Origin: Pectobacterium brasiliense
Lineage (GTDB): Bacteria; Pseudomonadota; Gammaproteobacteria; Enterobacterales; Enterobacteriaceae
Length of the DNA: 64,000 nucleotides
Assembly (NCBI RefSeq): GCF_016950255.1
Contig: NZ_JACGFN010000001.1
Location: 1,674,001 to 1,738,000 of the forward strand
Direction: 5' to 3'
The position numbers and the translations under genes are program-made. Position 1 is the first letter of the stretch. Every line of letters starts with the position of its first letter. Below the pieces are notes generated by a model, which ran no database searches, had not been told where the DNA came from, and saw nothing but the letters and a program-made list of their open reading frames with translations. Of the stretch, positions 53,623-62,549 are shown piece by piece.

Positions 53623-54260
53623 TGAAAAACATCGTTGTGCTGATTTCAGGTCATGGAAGCAACTTACAGGCGTTGATTGACGCCTGTAAGAACGGACGCC
53701 TTAAAGGAAAGATCGTCGCCGTATTCAGTAATAATGCGGAGGCTTACGGGCTAGAACGCGCACAGGATGCGGATATTCCTACGTGCGTCCTGAACCCTGA
53801 AGACTTTGCCGACCGTGCTGCATTTGATGCCGCACTGGCAAACGAAATTGAGCAATATGAGCCGGCGCTGGTGGTTCTGGCAGGTTACATGCGGATTCTT
53901 AGCCCGGAATTTGTTGCCCAGTTTGCCAGCAAAATGCTGAACATTCACCCTTCCCTGCTGCCCAAATATCCTGGCCTGCATACACACCGCAAGGCGCTGG
54001 AAAATGGCGATCGGGAACATGGGACATCCGTCCATTTCGTCACTGATGAACTGGATGGCGGCCCACTGATTCTGCAAGCGAAAGTGCCTGTATTCAGTGA
54101 CGACACGGAAGAAAGCCTGAGCGAGCGCGTGAAGACGCACGAGCATACGATTTATCCGATGGTCATCAACTGGTTCCTGAACGGCAGACTGGTGATGCGT
54201 GATAATGAAGCCTGGCTGGACAGCGTGCGTATTCCACCGCAGGGCTACGCTGCCGAGTGA
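53622..54260 (+). CDS. purN: Phosphoribosylglycinamide formyltransferase PurN
   Basis: PurN transfers a formyl group from 10-formyl-THF to GAR (step 3). The 212-residue protein shows LISGHGSNLQALIDA, VLAGYMRIL, the catalytic NIHPSLLPKYPGLHTHRKAL (Asn, His) and VTDELDGGPLI with the catalytic aspartate. It overlaps purM by one base; a strong terminator follows 28 bases past its stop. Confidence 0.97.
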   Translation: MKNIVVLISGHGSNLQALIDACKNGRLKGKIVAVFSNNAEAYGLERAQDADIPTCVLNPEDFADRAAFDAALANEIEQYEPALVVLAGYMRILSPEFVAQFASKMLNIHPSLLPKYPGLHTHRKALENGDREHGTSVHFVTDELDGGPLILQAKVPVFSDDTEESLSERVKTHEHTIYPMVINWFLNGRLVMRDNEAWLDSVRIPPQGYAAE

Positions 54261-54287
54261 TGTTGTCAGCTCATCGCTTCATCATAG

Positions 54288-54319
54288 AGTAAGGCTCCCC
54301 TGCGGAGCCTTACTTTTTA
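54288..54319 (+). terminator. Terminator after purN
   Basis: AGTAAGGCTCC (54288-54298) pairs with GGAGCCTTACT (54304-54314), a perfect 11-bp stem, followed by TTTTT. Confidence 0.92.
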
Positions 54320-54496
54320 CTGCGTCTTCTTATTACGTCTTCTTTTCTACATCCACTCATTAATTATCACCCTTTTCCCTTCCCTCTCCGCGCTTTAAAT
54401 ATTTACTAATCTTTACGGAATAATCACTAAGACTCAGATAAAAAAGAACATTTCCATCAACCGGCATTACACGCACTCTTCATCGGTTGAAAACGG

Positions 54497-54515
54497 AAAT
54501 GACAATGATTATCTT
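54497..54515 (+). promoter_or_regulatory. Possible Fur box before the siderophore-uptake pair
   Basis: GACAATGATTATC (54501-54513) fits two adjacent NATwAT hexamers of the Fur consensus with one mismatch; flanking bases are weaker. It lies about 30 bases before the binding-protein gene, where Fur would block the promoter. Confidence 0.5.
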
Positions 54516-54544
54516 TCCCCATCTTAAATTTTGTGAACTCCCTC

Positions 54545-55651
54545 ATGCGCACCGTTTTACTGCTTTGCCTGCTTTTTCTCAGCCCGCTCTTGCAGGCAAA
54601 AACCGTCACCGACATTTTAGGCCGACAGGTCACGATCCCAGACAATCCTCAGCGCATCATTCTTGGCGAGAGCCGCATGCTGTATACGCTGGCGTTGCTC
54701 CAACCTGATAATCCGGCAAAACATGTCGTCGGCTGGCCGGGAGATATGGCGCGCTACGATGCGCAGAGCTGGTCACGCTATACCGAAAAATTCCCACAGC
54801 TGAGCCAGATCCCCCAGTTAGGTAACGGCAGCCTGCAAGCAATGAACGCGGAGATGCTGCTGCCGTTAAAACCCGACCTGGTCATTCTTCCACGGCTGGC
54901 AAAAAATGCGGCTAATGAAGACCTCCTGCAACAAACGCTGACCCGTGCGGGGATCCCTTTCATTTATGTCGATCTGCGTGTCGATCTGCTTAACAACACG
55001 TTACCCAGTATTCGTCTGCTCGGCGAGGTATTGAACCAATCCCAGCGCGCTGCGGCCTTCAGCAATTTCTATCAGCAGCATATGGACGTGGTTCGCCAAC
55101 GTATTGCGCGCCATCACGGTAAAAAACCGACAGTCATGTTGCATCTGCATTTGGGAAGACGAGATACCTGCTGCACCACGGCGGTCGGCGGCAGCTTAGG
55201 TGATCTGCTGACTTTCGCTGGCGGCGAGAATATTGCCAGCGGCACCATCAATAGCGTCTACGGAGAGCTGAGCCCGGAGCGCGTTCTGGCCGCCAATCCT
55301 GACGTCTATATCGCCACCGGCATGGCAGGGCCGGAGGGCAAACGTTTCTCCAGCCTGATGCTCGGACCTCTGGTTAATGCAGAGCAGGCGAAAGAGAGCT
55401 TCGACACGCTTATCCGTCAGGAACCTATTTTGTCTCACCTGCGCGCCGTGCAAACGGGCCATGCCTGGAGCATGTGGCACAACTTCTACCTCAGCCCGTA
55501 CCACGTCGTCATGGTCGAGATGTTTGCCAAGGCGCTCTATCCAGATCGGTTTGCCGATATCGATCCGCAACAAACACTACAACAACTTTATCAGCAGTTT
55601 TTACCTATTGAATTTTCAGGGATTTATTGGAGTAAGGTTTCACATGAATAA
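54545..55651 (+). CDS. Periplasmic iron-siderophore-binding protein (ABC substrate-binding)
   Basis: A 368-residue class III (FhuD/BtuF-type) binding protein. The signal peptide (MRTVLLLCLLFLSPLLQA) precedes VTDILGRQVTIPDNPQRI, the standard front of these proteins, then LKPDLVILPRLA and NIASGTINSVYGELSPERVL. It would hand a ferric siderophore to an inner-membrane permease, but no permease or ATPase gene is adjacent. ATG 54545 is used; a GTG four codons earlier is an alternative. The stop overlaps the receptor start by 8 bases, so the two are translated together. Confidence 0.88.
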   Translation: MRTVLLLCLLFLSPLLQAKTVTDILGRQVTIPDNPQRIILGESRMLYTLALLQPDNPAKHVVGWPGDMARYDAQSWSRYTEKFPQLSQIPQLGNGSLQAMNAEMLLPLKPDLVILPRLAKNAANEDLLQQTLTRAGIPFIYVDLRVDLLNNTLPSIRLLGEVLNQSQRAAAFSNFYQQHMDVVRQRIARHHGKKPTVMLHLHLGRRDTCCTTAVGGSLGDLLTFAGGENIASGTINSVYGELSPERVLAANPDVYIATGMAGPEGKRFSSLMLGPLVNAEQAKESFDTLIRQEPILSHLRAVQTGHAWSMWHNFYLSPYHVVMVEMFAKALYPDRFADIDPQQTLQQLYQQFLPIEFSGIYWSKVSHE

Positions 55652-57758
55652 AAAGACCACGTTACGTCACGGCTGGCCGCTGCTGGCACTGTTGCCGTTT
55701 AGCATTCAGGCCGCCATCGTTGATGGCAAAGCAGACACGATGGTGGTAAACGCCACCACGGGCGATCAGGCAGGAAAAGAGGCCGGCTATCAGCCGCATA
55801 AAACCGTGACCGGCACCCGTACCGATAGCCGCCTGCTGGATGTCCCGCAGGCCGTCAACGTCGTCCCGACTCAGGTGCTCGACGATCGTGCGGTACGCAA
55901 CATTGATGAAGCGCTGTATAACGTCAGCGGCATCACCCAGTCCAATACGCTGGGCGGCACACAGGATGCCATCATCAAACGTGGCTTCGGCGATAACCGC
56001 GACGGTTCAATCTTTCGTGATGGCGTGCGCTCCATTCAGGCACGTAACTTTACGCCCAGCAGCGAACGCGTCGAAGTGCTGAAAGGTCCGGCTTCCATGC
56101 TCTACGGCATGGGCGAACCCGGCGGCGTGATCAATATCATCAGTAAGAAGCCCGAACTGGTACAGAAAACGCACATTGAAGGCTGGGGAAGCAGCTTCAA
56201 AGGTGGCGGCGGGCAGCTGGATGTCACCGGCCCGTTAGGTACGTCCGGTCTGGCTTACCGTATGGTGGTCGATCACGATGAAACTGATTACTGGCGCAAC
56301 TTCGGGCGTAACCGCCAAACGACAGTGGCTCCCTCCCTCATGTGGTACGGCGAAGACACCACCGTGCGCGTAGCCTACGAACATATGGAATACCTGACAC
56401 CTTTCGATCGCGGCACTCTTATCGATCCGAAGACGGGCAAGCCGGTTAATACGCCACGCGATCGCCGCTTTGATGAAAGCTACAATGCAACACGCGGCGA
56501 TCAGGACAGCGTCACCATGCAGGTTGACCGTAATCTGAATGACCGCTGGAAAAGCAGCCTCACCTATTCGTATAACCGCAACCGCTACAGCGACAATCAG
56601 GCACGCGCCACGAAATACAATGCCAACACGGGAATCCTGACGCGCCAGCCAGACGCGACGGGTTACGCACATAGTCAGGCACAAATCGTCCAGCTCACGC
56701 TGAACGGCGATGTGGACTGGGGGCGTATCAATCACCAGTTACTGTTTGGGTTTGATTATGAAGCGGATAGGACATTCCGTGGCGATATGATTCGCGGCAC
56801 CGCTACGCCAGGGTTCAACATCTATAACCCGGTATACGGCCAGTTGCCTGCCTCTACCGCCGTCAACGCAAAAGACAGCGACCAGCGTGAGAATATCGAC
56901 AGCAAAGCGCTCTTTATGCAGGATGCTATCCGCCTTAACGACCGCTGGCAATTGTTGGGTGGTCTGCGTTATGACACGTTCGATGTCATGGCGGGTAAAG
57001 GGCGTCCTTTCCTCACCAACACAGACAGCTCATACCACCGCGTCGTACCACGTGCAGGCATCATTTACAGCCTGACGTCATACTCATCGCTCTATGCCAG
57101 CTACAGCGGGTCATTTAAACCCAACAGCAATATTGCCAATAATATCGGTGCCCTTCCGCCTGAAATCGGCAAGTCTTACGAAATGGGTGCCAAGTTGGAT
57201 CTGCCTAATCGTATTACCGGTAACGTGGCCTTGTTCGACATTGAAAAACAAAACGTGATGGTCAAGGTCGATGACAATCTTTACCGCACAGCAGGAAAAG
57301 TACGCTCACAGGGCGTTGAACTCGATCTGGCGGGCAGTCTAACGGATACCCTGAGCCTGCTTGGTTCTTATGCCTACACCGACGCCCGTGTTACCGCTGA
57401 TCCAGAAAACACCGGTAAACGCATGCCTAACGCTGCACGCCATACCGCCTCGCTGTTCCTGACGCAGGACTTCGGCAACATTGGTTTGGCGGCTGGTGAC
57501 GATCTTCGTGCTGGCGCAGGCGCGCGCTACGTCAGCCGTCGCGCGGGTGATGCAGCAAATACCTTCTATCTGGATGATTACACCGTCGCCGATGCCTTTG
57601 TTGCCTATAGTCTGCCGCTCAACGGTTACAAGGTGAAATGGCAGCTCAACGTGAAGAACCTGTTCGACCAGACCTATTATCCATCCAGCGGTAACAATCT
57701 GCGCGTCGCCATCGGTGAACCGCGTCAGGTGGTACTGCGCGCCAGCGTCGATTTCTGA
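55644..57758 (+). CDS. TonB-dependent siderophore receptor, FhuA/FhuE-like
   Basis: A 704-residue outer-membrane receptor: signal peptide (about 1-24, ending SIQA), TonB-box-like DTMVVNA, plug (about 50-165; LLDVPQAVNVVPTQVLDDRA, VEVLKGPASMLYGMGEPGGVINIISKKP) and a 22-strand barrel ending RQVVLRASVDF. There is no STN domain, so it does not signal through a FecR, unlike the receptor at 29233. ATG 55644 overlaps the end of the binding-protein gene. The sequence suggests a hydroxamate-type ferric siderophore, by family only. Confidence 0.9.
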   Translation: MNKKTTLRHGWPLLALLPFSIQAAIVDGKADTMVVNATTGDQAGKEAGYQPHKTVTGTRTDSRLLDVPQAVNVVPTQVLDDRAVRNIDEALYNVSGITQSNTLGGTQDAIIKRGFGDNRDGSIFRDGVRSIQARNFTPSSERVEVLKGPASMLYGMGEPGGVINIISKKPELVQKTHIEGWGSSFKGGGGQLDVTGPLGTSGLAYRMVVDHDETDYWRNFGRNRQTTVAPSLMWYGEDTTVRVAYEHMEYLTPFDRGTLIDPKTGKPVNTPRDRRFDESYNATRGDQDSVTMQVDRNLNDRWKSSLTYSYNRNRYSDNQARATKYNANTGILTRQPDATGYAHSQAQIVQLTLNGDVDWGRINHQLLFGFDYEADRTFRGDMIRGTATPGFNIYNPVYGQLPASTAVNAKDSDQRENIDSKALFMQDAIRLNDRWQLLGGLRYDTFDVMAGKGRPFLTNTDSSYHRVVPRAGIIYSLTSYSSLYASYSGSFKPNSNIANNIGALPPEIGKSYEMGAKLDLPNRITGNVALFDIEKQNVMVKVDDNLYRTAGKVRSQGVELDLAGSLTDTLSLLGSYAYTDARVTADPENTGKRMPNAARHTASLFLTQDFGNIGLAAGDDLRAGAGARYVSRRAGDAANTFYLDDYTVADAFVAYSLPLNGYKVKWQLNVKNLFDQTYYPSSGNNLRVAIGEPRQVVLRASVDF

Positions 57759-57767
57759 TGCACTTTC

Positions 57768-57792
57768 GCCCCGCGTCTCACCGATGCGGGGC
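57768..57792 (+). terminator. Hairpin after the siderophore receptor gene
   Basis: GCCCCGC (57768-57774) pairs with GCGGGGC (57786-57792) with an 11-base loop, 9 bases past the stop. The following ACCTTGCTG is not a T-run, so termination is uncertain. Confidence 0.5.
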
Positions 57793-57925
57793 ACCTTGCT
57801 GTGCTTCATTCCACATTCAGCGTTCAGTACCAGCCTCTCCACCGCTATACTAGCGTTGGCATACTCATGCCAGCGTGACCTAAGTAACCACGGCTCACGT
57901 CCCTTTTATCAATTAAGGATTCACT

Positions 57926-58501
57926 ATGTCCGGTACGAGCAATTCCGTTCGGCTACGACCGCTGGAGCGGGACGATCTCACTTTTGTTCATCAGTTGGAT
58001 AACAATGCCAGTGTGATGCGTTATTGGTTTGAAGAGCCTTACGAGGCCTTTGTCGAACTCAGCGATCTGTACGACAAGCATATTCATGACCAGAGCGAGC
58101 GGCGCTTCATTATTGAACACGAGCAGACCAAAGTCGGTCTGGTTGAGCTGGTGGAGATTAACCATATCCACCGCCGCGCGGAATTTCAGATCATTATCGA
58201 TCCCGCGTATCAAGGCCGCGGCTACGCCAGCACGGCAGCCAAGCTGGCGATGGATTACGGTTTCTCGGTATTGAACCTCTATAAGCTGTATTTAATTGTG
58301 GATAAGGAAAACCAGAAGGCGATCCACATCTACAGTAAGCTGGGGTTTGAGGTCGAAGGCGAACTGATCCACGAGTTTTTCATCAACGGTGAATACCGCA
58401 ACACGATCCGCATGTGTATTTTCCAGCATCAATATCTGGCGAAACACAAAACCGTGACGGGAACCGGCGGCGAAGCACCGGGAAGTTCTATCAGTCAGTG
58501 A
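57926..58501 (+). CDS. speG: Spermidine N1-acetyltransferase SpeG
   Basis: SpeG acetylates spermidine and spermine, keeping polyamines below toxic levels. The 191-residue GNAT protein has [20 protein letters not shown] at the front, the acetyl-CoA loop [18 protein letters not shown] and the acidic allosteric-site region [19 protein letters not shown]. It is slightly longer at the C-terminus than E. coli SpeG. ATG 57926 follows aaggatt. A mobile element begins soon after it. Confidence 0.94.
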   Translation: MSGTSNSVRLRPLERDDLTFVHQLDNNASVMRYWFEEPYEAFVELSDLYDKHIHDQSERRFIIEHEQTKVGLVELVEINHIHRRAEFQIIIDPAYQGRGYASTAAKLAMDYGFSVLNLYKLYLIVDKENQKAIHIYSKLGFEVEGELIHEFFINGEYRNTIRMCIFQHQYLAKHKTVTGTGGEAPGSSISQ

Positions 58502-58509
58502 GGTAAAAA

Positions 58510-58525
58510 GGCCAGCTCGCTGGCC
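58510..58525. terminator. Short hairpin after speG
   Basis: GGCCAGC (58510-58516) and GCTGGCC (58519-58525) make a compact stem 8 bases past the speG stop; A5 on the left gives a T-run only for minus-strand transcripts, so it would stop reading into speG better than out of it. Confidence 0.45.
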
Positions 58526-58634
58526 TAAAGCGATTTACATCCTCTTTTCGCACGTCTCTTAAGCTCGTTTTATGTAGGCTTGGAGACAATTTCGTGCGCA
58601 ATGATACCGGCATTTTCATGCTACTTCATAGCAC

Positions 58635-58800
58635 GCGCCCGACGCAGGGCGCTTGTATCTTTCTCACGTAGTGATTAGCTATCACTACATGAAACAGAGT
58701 GAGCTTCCGCAGGGCGCTAAGGTTATCAACCTTGTGATTGAGTTTAAGCCCTCTGTTTCACCTTTCACGCCAGCATTAACATTGAACGGTTACCTAGAGC
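58635..58800 (+). ncRNA. Candidate bridge RNA of the IS110-family element
   Basis: The region before the transposase folds into several perfect helices: GCGCCC/GGGCGC (58635-58640 with 58647-58652), GTAGTGAT/ATCACTAC (58668-58675 with 58681-58688) and a 10-bp TGAAACAGAG/CTCTGTTTCA (58690-58699 with 58751-58760) enclosing AAGGTT/AACCTT (58719-58724 with 58728-58733). IS110-group elements express such an RNA from the left end; its loops pair with target and donor DNA and guide the recombinase. Exact RNA ends are inferred. Confidence 0.55.
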
Positions 58801-58858
58801 ACTGACTCTGAATGTACAAGCGGAACGGGCGTGACGGCTTCAGTGAAAGGGGGACATT

Positions 58859-59848
58859 ATGTATTACGTCGGCATTGATATCAGTAAACGTTTTATCGAT
58901 GTGTGCTTATTGGTTGATGGCATTAAAGGTAAACGGAAGACGAAAGCGTTACCCAATGACCCCAACTCAGCACACGCTTTGGCTCAATGGTTAATCCTGC
59001 AAAAATGTGACCCGAGTCAGGCTCATATCATCATGGAAGCCACTGAGGTTTATCACGAACACCTCGCTGATGGCCTTCACCAGTCGGACATTCTTGTCTC
59101 CGTGATAAACCCTCATCGGGTGCGTGAATTCGCCAAAGGAATGGGGATATTGACGAAGACGGATAAAGTGGATGCCTATGTTCTGGCGTGCTATGGCTGC
59201 CTGAAACAACCAGAAAACTGGCTCCCGCCTCCGCAAGAAATAAGGAAACTCAAAGCCTTGTTACAGCACAGGGATAGTCTGCTGAATGATAAACAACGCA
59301 TAGAAAATCGACTGAGCGCGTTAAAATCTACCACGGCCCCGGAAGAAATCCTGACCTCGCTGGAGTCGATTGAGCGAAATTTGAAGGATGAGCTGGCAAG
59401 GATTGAACGCCTGATAGCGGAGCATATAGATAAGCATCTCAGGCTAAAAAACGACCTGAAACTGCTGAAATCGATTGATGGAGTGGGAGAGCAAATCGGG
59501 TGGAATATGTTAGCCATCATCCGGGGCAATAACTTCAGGAGCGCGGAACAGGTGGCGGCATACCTGGGCGTTATTCCGGTTGAACGTCGTTCTGGCACGT
59601 CAGTGTGTGGCAGGGCCAGACTGTCGAAAATAGGGCCGCCGGGTATCCGGGCAAAACTGTATATGGGAGCCATAGCGGCTATCAGTTGGAACAGTCATGT
59701 GCGAGGCCTCTATGAAAGACTGCGGCTAAAAGGAAAAGCGAAGATGGTGGCGATAGGAGCGGCAATGAGGAAACTGGTCCATCTGTGTTATGGTGTGCTG
59801 CATACGCAGCAGCCCTATGATAAAAATCATGGGGCGGTAGCTGGTTAG
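58859..59848 (+). CDS. IS110-family transposase (DEDD recombinase)
   Basis: A 329-residue IS110-type recombinase. The N-terminal RuvC-like domain opens with GIDISKRFIDV (Asp6) and has IIMEATEVYHEHL and TKTDKVDAYVLACY, giving the DEDD acidic set; a coiled-coil linker (about 130-205) follows; the C-terminal Tnp domain has LLKSIDGVGEQIGWNML, GVIPVERRSGTS and the serine-containing RARLSKIGPPGIRAKLYMGA. The gene looks intact and full length, so the element may still move. ATG 58859 follows aaaggggga. Confidence 0.93.
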   Translation: MYYVGIDISKRFIDVCLLVDGIKGKRKTKALPNDPNSAHALAQWLILQKCDPSQAHIIMEATEVYHEHLADGLHQSDILVSVINPHRVREFAKGMGILTKTDKVDAYVLACYGCLKQPENWLPPPQEIRKLKALLQHRDSLLNDKQRIENRLSALKSTTAPEEILTSLESIERNLKDELARIERLIAEHIDKHLRLKNDLKLLKSIDGVGEQIGWNMLAIIRGNNFRSAEQVAAYLGVIPVERRSGTSVCGRARLSKIGPPGIRAKLYMGAIAAISWNSHVRGLYERLRLKGKAKMVAIGAAMRKLVHLCYGVLHTQQPYDKNHGAVAG

Positions 59849-59911
59849 AGGACTTGACTAACAACACGGTTACTCAATCGCCGCCGCCCTGCGAACCCAG
59901 GCTTTCCAGCT

Positions 59912-60046
59912 AAATTATGCCGCTGCGCGGTGCCATCGGTGTTCATGACCGCTAATCGAGCCGTCAGTGACGCGTTCCCGACGCGGCACTGACTTTCGCG
60001 ACGTCCTGTCGCTCACTCGACGTTCATGCCCACCGCTGCATAATTT
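59912..60046. repeat. 135-bp imperfect inverted-repeat element next to the IS
   Basis: AAATTATGC...GCGGTG (59912-59920, 59927-59932) is mirrored by CACCGC...GCATAATTT (60031-60036, 60038-60046). Inside, GTCAGTG-a-CGCG (59963-59974) pairs with CGCG-g-CACTGAC (59982-59993). The whole could fold into one long branched hairpin. It contains no gene. It may be the right end of the IS, its insertion target, or a separate small repeat. Nothing else is seen between it and the ybbP stop. Confidence 0.65.
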
Positions 60047-60119
60047 TTTACGCCGGATGATGAGCAAAATCATCACGCTATTGTGTTTATTGCCTGAAGC
60101 TAGCTCAGTAAATACATTT

Positions 60120-62549
60120 TTATCCCGCGAACTGCCGGAACAGTGCTTTACCGCGTAAGAGTCGTAGCCCCAGCCAGCCGCCGCAGAGCGACAGCAGGAA
60201 CGCCGCGATTAACGGCAGTGCTATCCACATCCCGATATTCGGTTCCCAGGCAAAGTTAAAGACCTTACGCTGCAACAGCCACAGGGCCGACTCTGCGCCA
60301 ATCGCCGCCGCCGTTCCCGCAACCAGGCCCAGCACCGCGAATTCACACCACAGCGTGGTACGCAGCAGGCGTAGCCCAGCTCCCAGCGTTCGATACACCA
60401 TCAGTTCCTGACGTCGCTGACGCATCCCGACCTGAATCTGAGCCAGCAACAGCAGCACGCCACAGAACAGTACCAGAATGACCATAATCTCCAGCGCGCG
60501 ACTCACCTGCTGCAAGACCTGCCCAACCTGACGCAGAATACTGCCGATATCCAGCACGCTCACCGTCGGGAACTGGCGATTCAGTTGCGTAATCATCTTC
60601 TCGTCGCCATCGTAGCGGAAGCTGGTCAGCCAGGACTGCGGCTGGTTATCCAATGCCCCCACGGGGAAAATAAAGAAGAAATTCGGACGCAGGCTTTCCC
60701 AATCCACCTGACGGAAGCTGGTCACCGTGGCGCTAAACGGCTGCGTGTCGCCGGTAAAGGTCAGCGTATCACCAATTTTGATCCCCATCTCTTTGGCTTC
60801 TTTCTCTTCCATTGAGACTTCGCCCGTCTTCGGCGCTTCGCCCTCTACCAGCACATTGTGTTGCGGGATCCCGTTCATCCAGGTCAGATTCAGCTCACGG
60901 TTCACTGTGTTACCACCCGGATCGTCCTCGTGGATCACTTCCGTCGCGACCTGCTGATTAATCTCCGTCAAGCGCGCACGAATAATGGGGAAGAACTGCT
61001 CCGGCATCACCTCATGCTGAGAAAGGAAATCCCTTATCTGTGGCACCTGATCTGCCGTGATATTCAGCAGGAAATAGTTCGGGCTACCCGGCGGCAACTG
61101 CTGCTGCCAGCGTTCCAGCAAATCACCGCGCATCACCAGCAATAGCGCCAATAGCATGAAGGACAGCGAAAACGCGGCCAGTTGACTGAGCGTCGACCAC
61201 GGCTGACGCAGCAGGCGATTAATCGCCAGACGCAACGCCAGTCGTTTAACCGTCAAACGCCGTAGCAGCAGCAGACCGCCCCAGCCAATCACACCCAAAA
61301 GTAGCGACAGCACCGCCACGCCACCAAGCAACGACCACAACAGCACACCGCCACCGGACAACACGGCTAGCAGCCCGACGACAATAATCAGGACGATCGG
61401 CAGGTAATAGCGCAGCTGCCACACGTTCGCCACCACATCCTGACGCAACACGCGCAGCGGCTGTGTCGCCAGCAGTAGTCGATAAGGACGCAGCCCAACC
61501 AGCAGTGAGATCAGCACCAGCGATCCCAGCGCCCATATCCACGGCCACAGACCGGAGGCAGGCAGTGTCGCAGGCAGAACCGGCGCCAGCATTTTCATCA
61601 GCAGAGCCTCAAATCCCAGACCAAGCACGCTACCGCAAACCGCCGCCAGACCAAGCACGGAAAGCCACTGCCCGATGATTAATCGCCTCAGCGCCTGTTT
61701 GCCTGCCCCCAGCGTTTTCAGAATGGCGACCAAATCATAGCGGCTGCGGCAGTAGTGCCCCATCGCCACCGCGACCGCGGCAATAGACAGCAGCAGCGTC
61801 AGCAGCGCCGACAGCAACAGGAACTGCTGCGACCGCTTTAACGACTGGCTCAGCGCCCCTTCAGAATCCTCCATGCCATACCAGCGCTGATCAGGCTTGA
61901 GCTGTGGCTTGATGAAGTTGCTGAACTCACTAATTTGCTTCTCATTGCCAGAAAACATGTAGCGCCAGGTAATGCGGCCCCCCGGCTGAATCGCCCCCGT
62001 TTTCTCGACATCGTCCAGATTCATCAGAATACGCGGCGCGGTCTCAAACGGATTGAAGCCGGAATCCGGTTCCTGAATCAGTTCACCGCTGATGCGCAGC
62101 GAGGTATCGCCAACATCCAGCATGTCACCGACTTTCAGATCAAGTAAGGCCAACAGTCGTGGAGCCACCAGCACCGTTCCCGCTTCCGCATGTAGCCCTT
62201 CAGGACGAGTCTGCAAATTGCCGTACAGCGGATAACGTTGGTCCGTCGCTTTAACCTGTACCAGCTGCGGCATATCGCCCGCAAACGTCATGGTCATAAA
62301 GGAAATCTGCCGGCTGAGCGTCAGCCCGCGCTGCTGCGCCTCCTGAAGCCAGGAGTCCGCGACAGGCCGCGACGCACGCAGCACGCGGTCGCCTGCCAAA
62401 AAATCACGGCTCTGCTGACTGAGCCCTTTCTCCATGCGGTCGCTGATCGTACCTAGGGCAAGCACGCAGGCCACCGCCAGCGTTAGCGCTAACCAGACAA
62501 TCAATAAGGAAGGAGAGCGCCATTCGCGCCAGAACCACCGCCAGATCAT
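60120..62549 (-). CDS. ybbP: YbbP, FtsX-like ABC permease
   Basis: An 809-residue inner-membrane protein of the MacB/FtsX type with ten predicted helices in two halves, each following a large periplasmic domain. Blocks include VWLALTLAVACVLALGTISDRM at the N-terminus, DLVAILKTLGAGKQALRRL and RRQELMVYRTLGAGLRLLRT (the repeated FtsX core). It forms a transporter with the YbbA ATPase, whose stop codon overlaps its start by four bases (ATGA). The substrate is unknown; the tesA link suggests a lipid-related role. The IS element lies just beyond its 3' end without damaging it. Confidence 0.93.
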   Translation of the reverse strand: MIWRWFWREWRSPSLLIVWLALTLAVACVLALGTISDRMEKGLSQQSRDFLAGDRVLRASRPVADSWLQEAQQRGLTLSRQISFMTMTFAGDMPQLVQVKATDQRYPLYGNLQTRPEGLHAEAGTVLVAPRLLALLDLKVGDMLDVGDTSLRISGELIQEPDSGFNPFETAPRILMNLDDVEKTGAIQPGGRITWRYMFSGNEKQISEFSNFIKPQLKPDQRWYGMEDSEGALSQSLKRSQQFLLLSALLTLLLSIAAVAVAMGHYCRSRYDLVAILKTLGAGKQALRRLIIGQWLSVLGLAAVCGSVLGLGFEALLMKMLAPVLPATLPASGLWPWIWALGSLVLISLLVGLRPYRLLLATQPLRVLRQDVVANVWQLRYYLPIVLIIVVGLLAVLSGGGVLLWSLLGGVAVLSLLLGVIGWGGLLLLRRLTVKRLALRLAINRLLRQPWSTLSQLAAFSLSFMLLALLLVMRGDLLERWQQQLPPGSPNYFLLNITADQVPQIRDFLSQHEVMPEQFFPIIRARLTEINQQVATEVIHEDDPGGNTVNRELNLTWMNGIPQHNVLVEGEAPKTGEVSMEEKEAKEMGIKIGDTLTFTGDTQPFSATVTSFRQVDWESLRPNFFFIFPVGALDNQPQSWLTSFRYDGDEKMITQLNRQFPTVSVLDIGSILRQVGQVLQQVSRALEIMVILVLFCGVLLLLAQIQVGMRQRRQELMVYRTLGAGLRLLRTTLWCEFAVLGLVAGTAAAIGAESALWLLQRKVFNFAWEPNIGMWIALPLIAAFLLSLCGGWLGLRLLRGKALFRQFAG

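Larger units (their letters stand above)
58540..59900 (+). mobile_element. IS110-family insertion element (ends approximate)
   Basis: One transposase gene with a long structured 5' non-coding region (about 300 bases) and a short 3' end, the IS110-group layout. IS110 elements lack terminal inverted repeats and make no clear target duplication, so neither boundary can be fixed from this sequence. The element sits between speG and the ybbP terminus. Confidence 0.75.
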
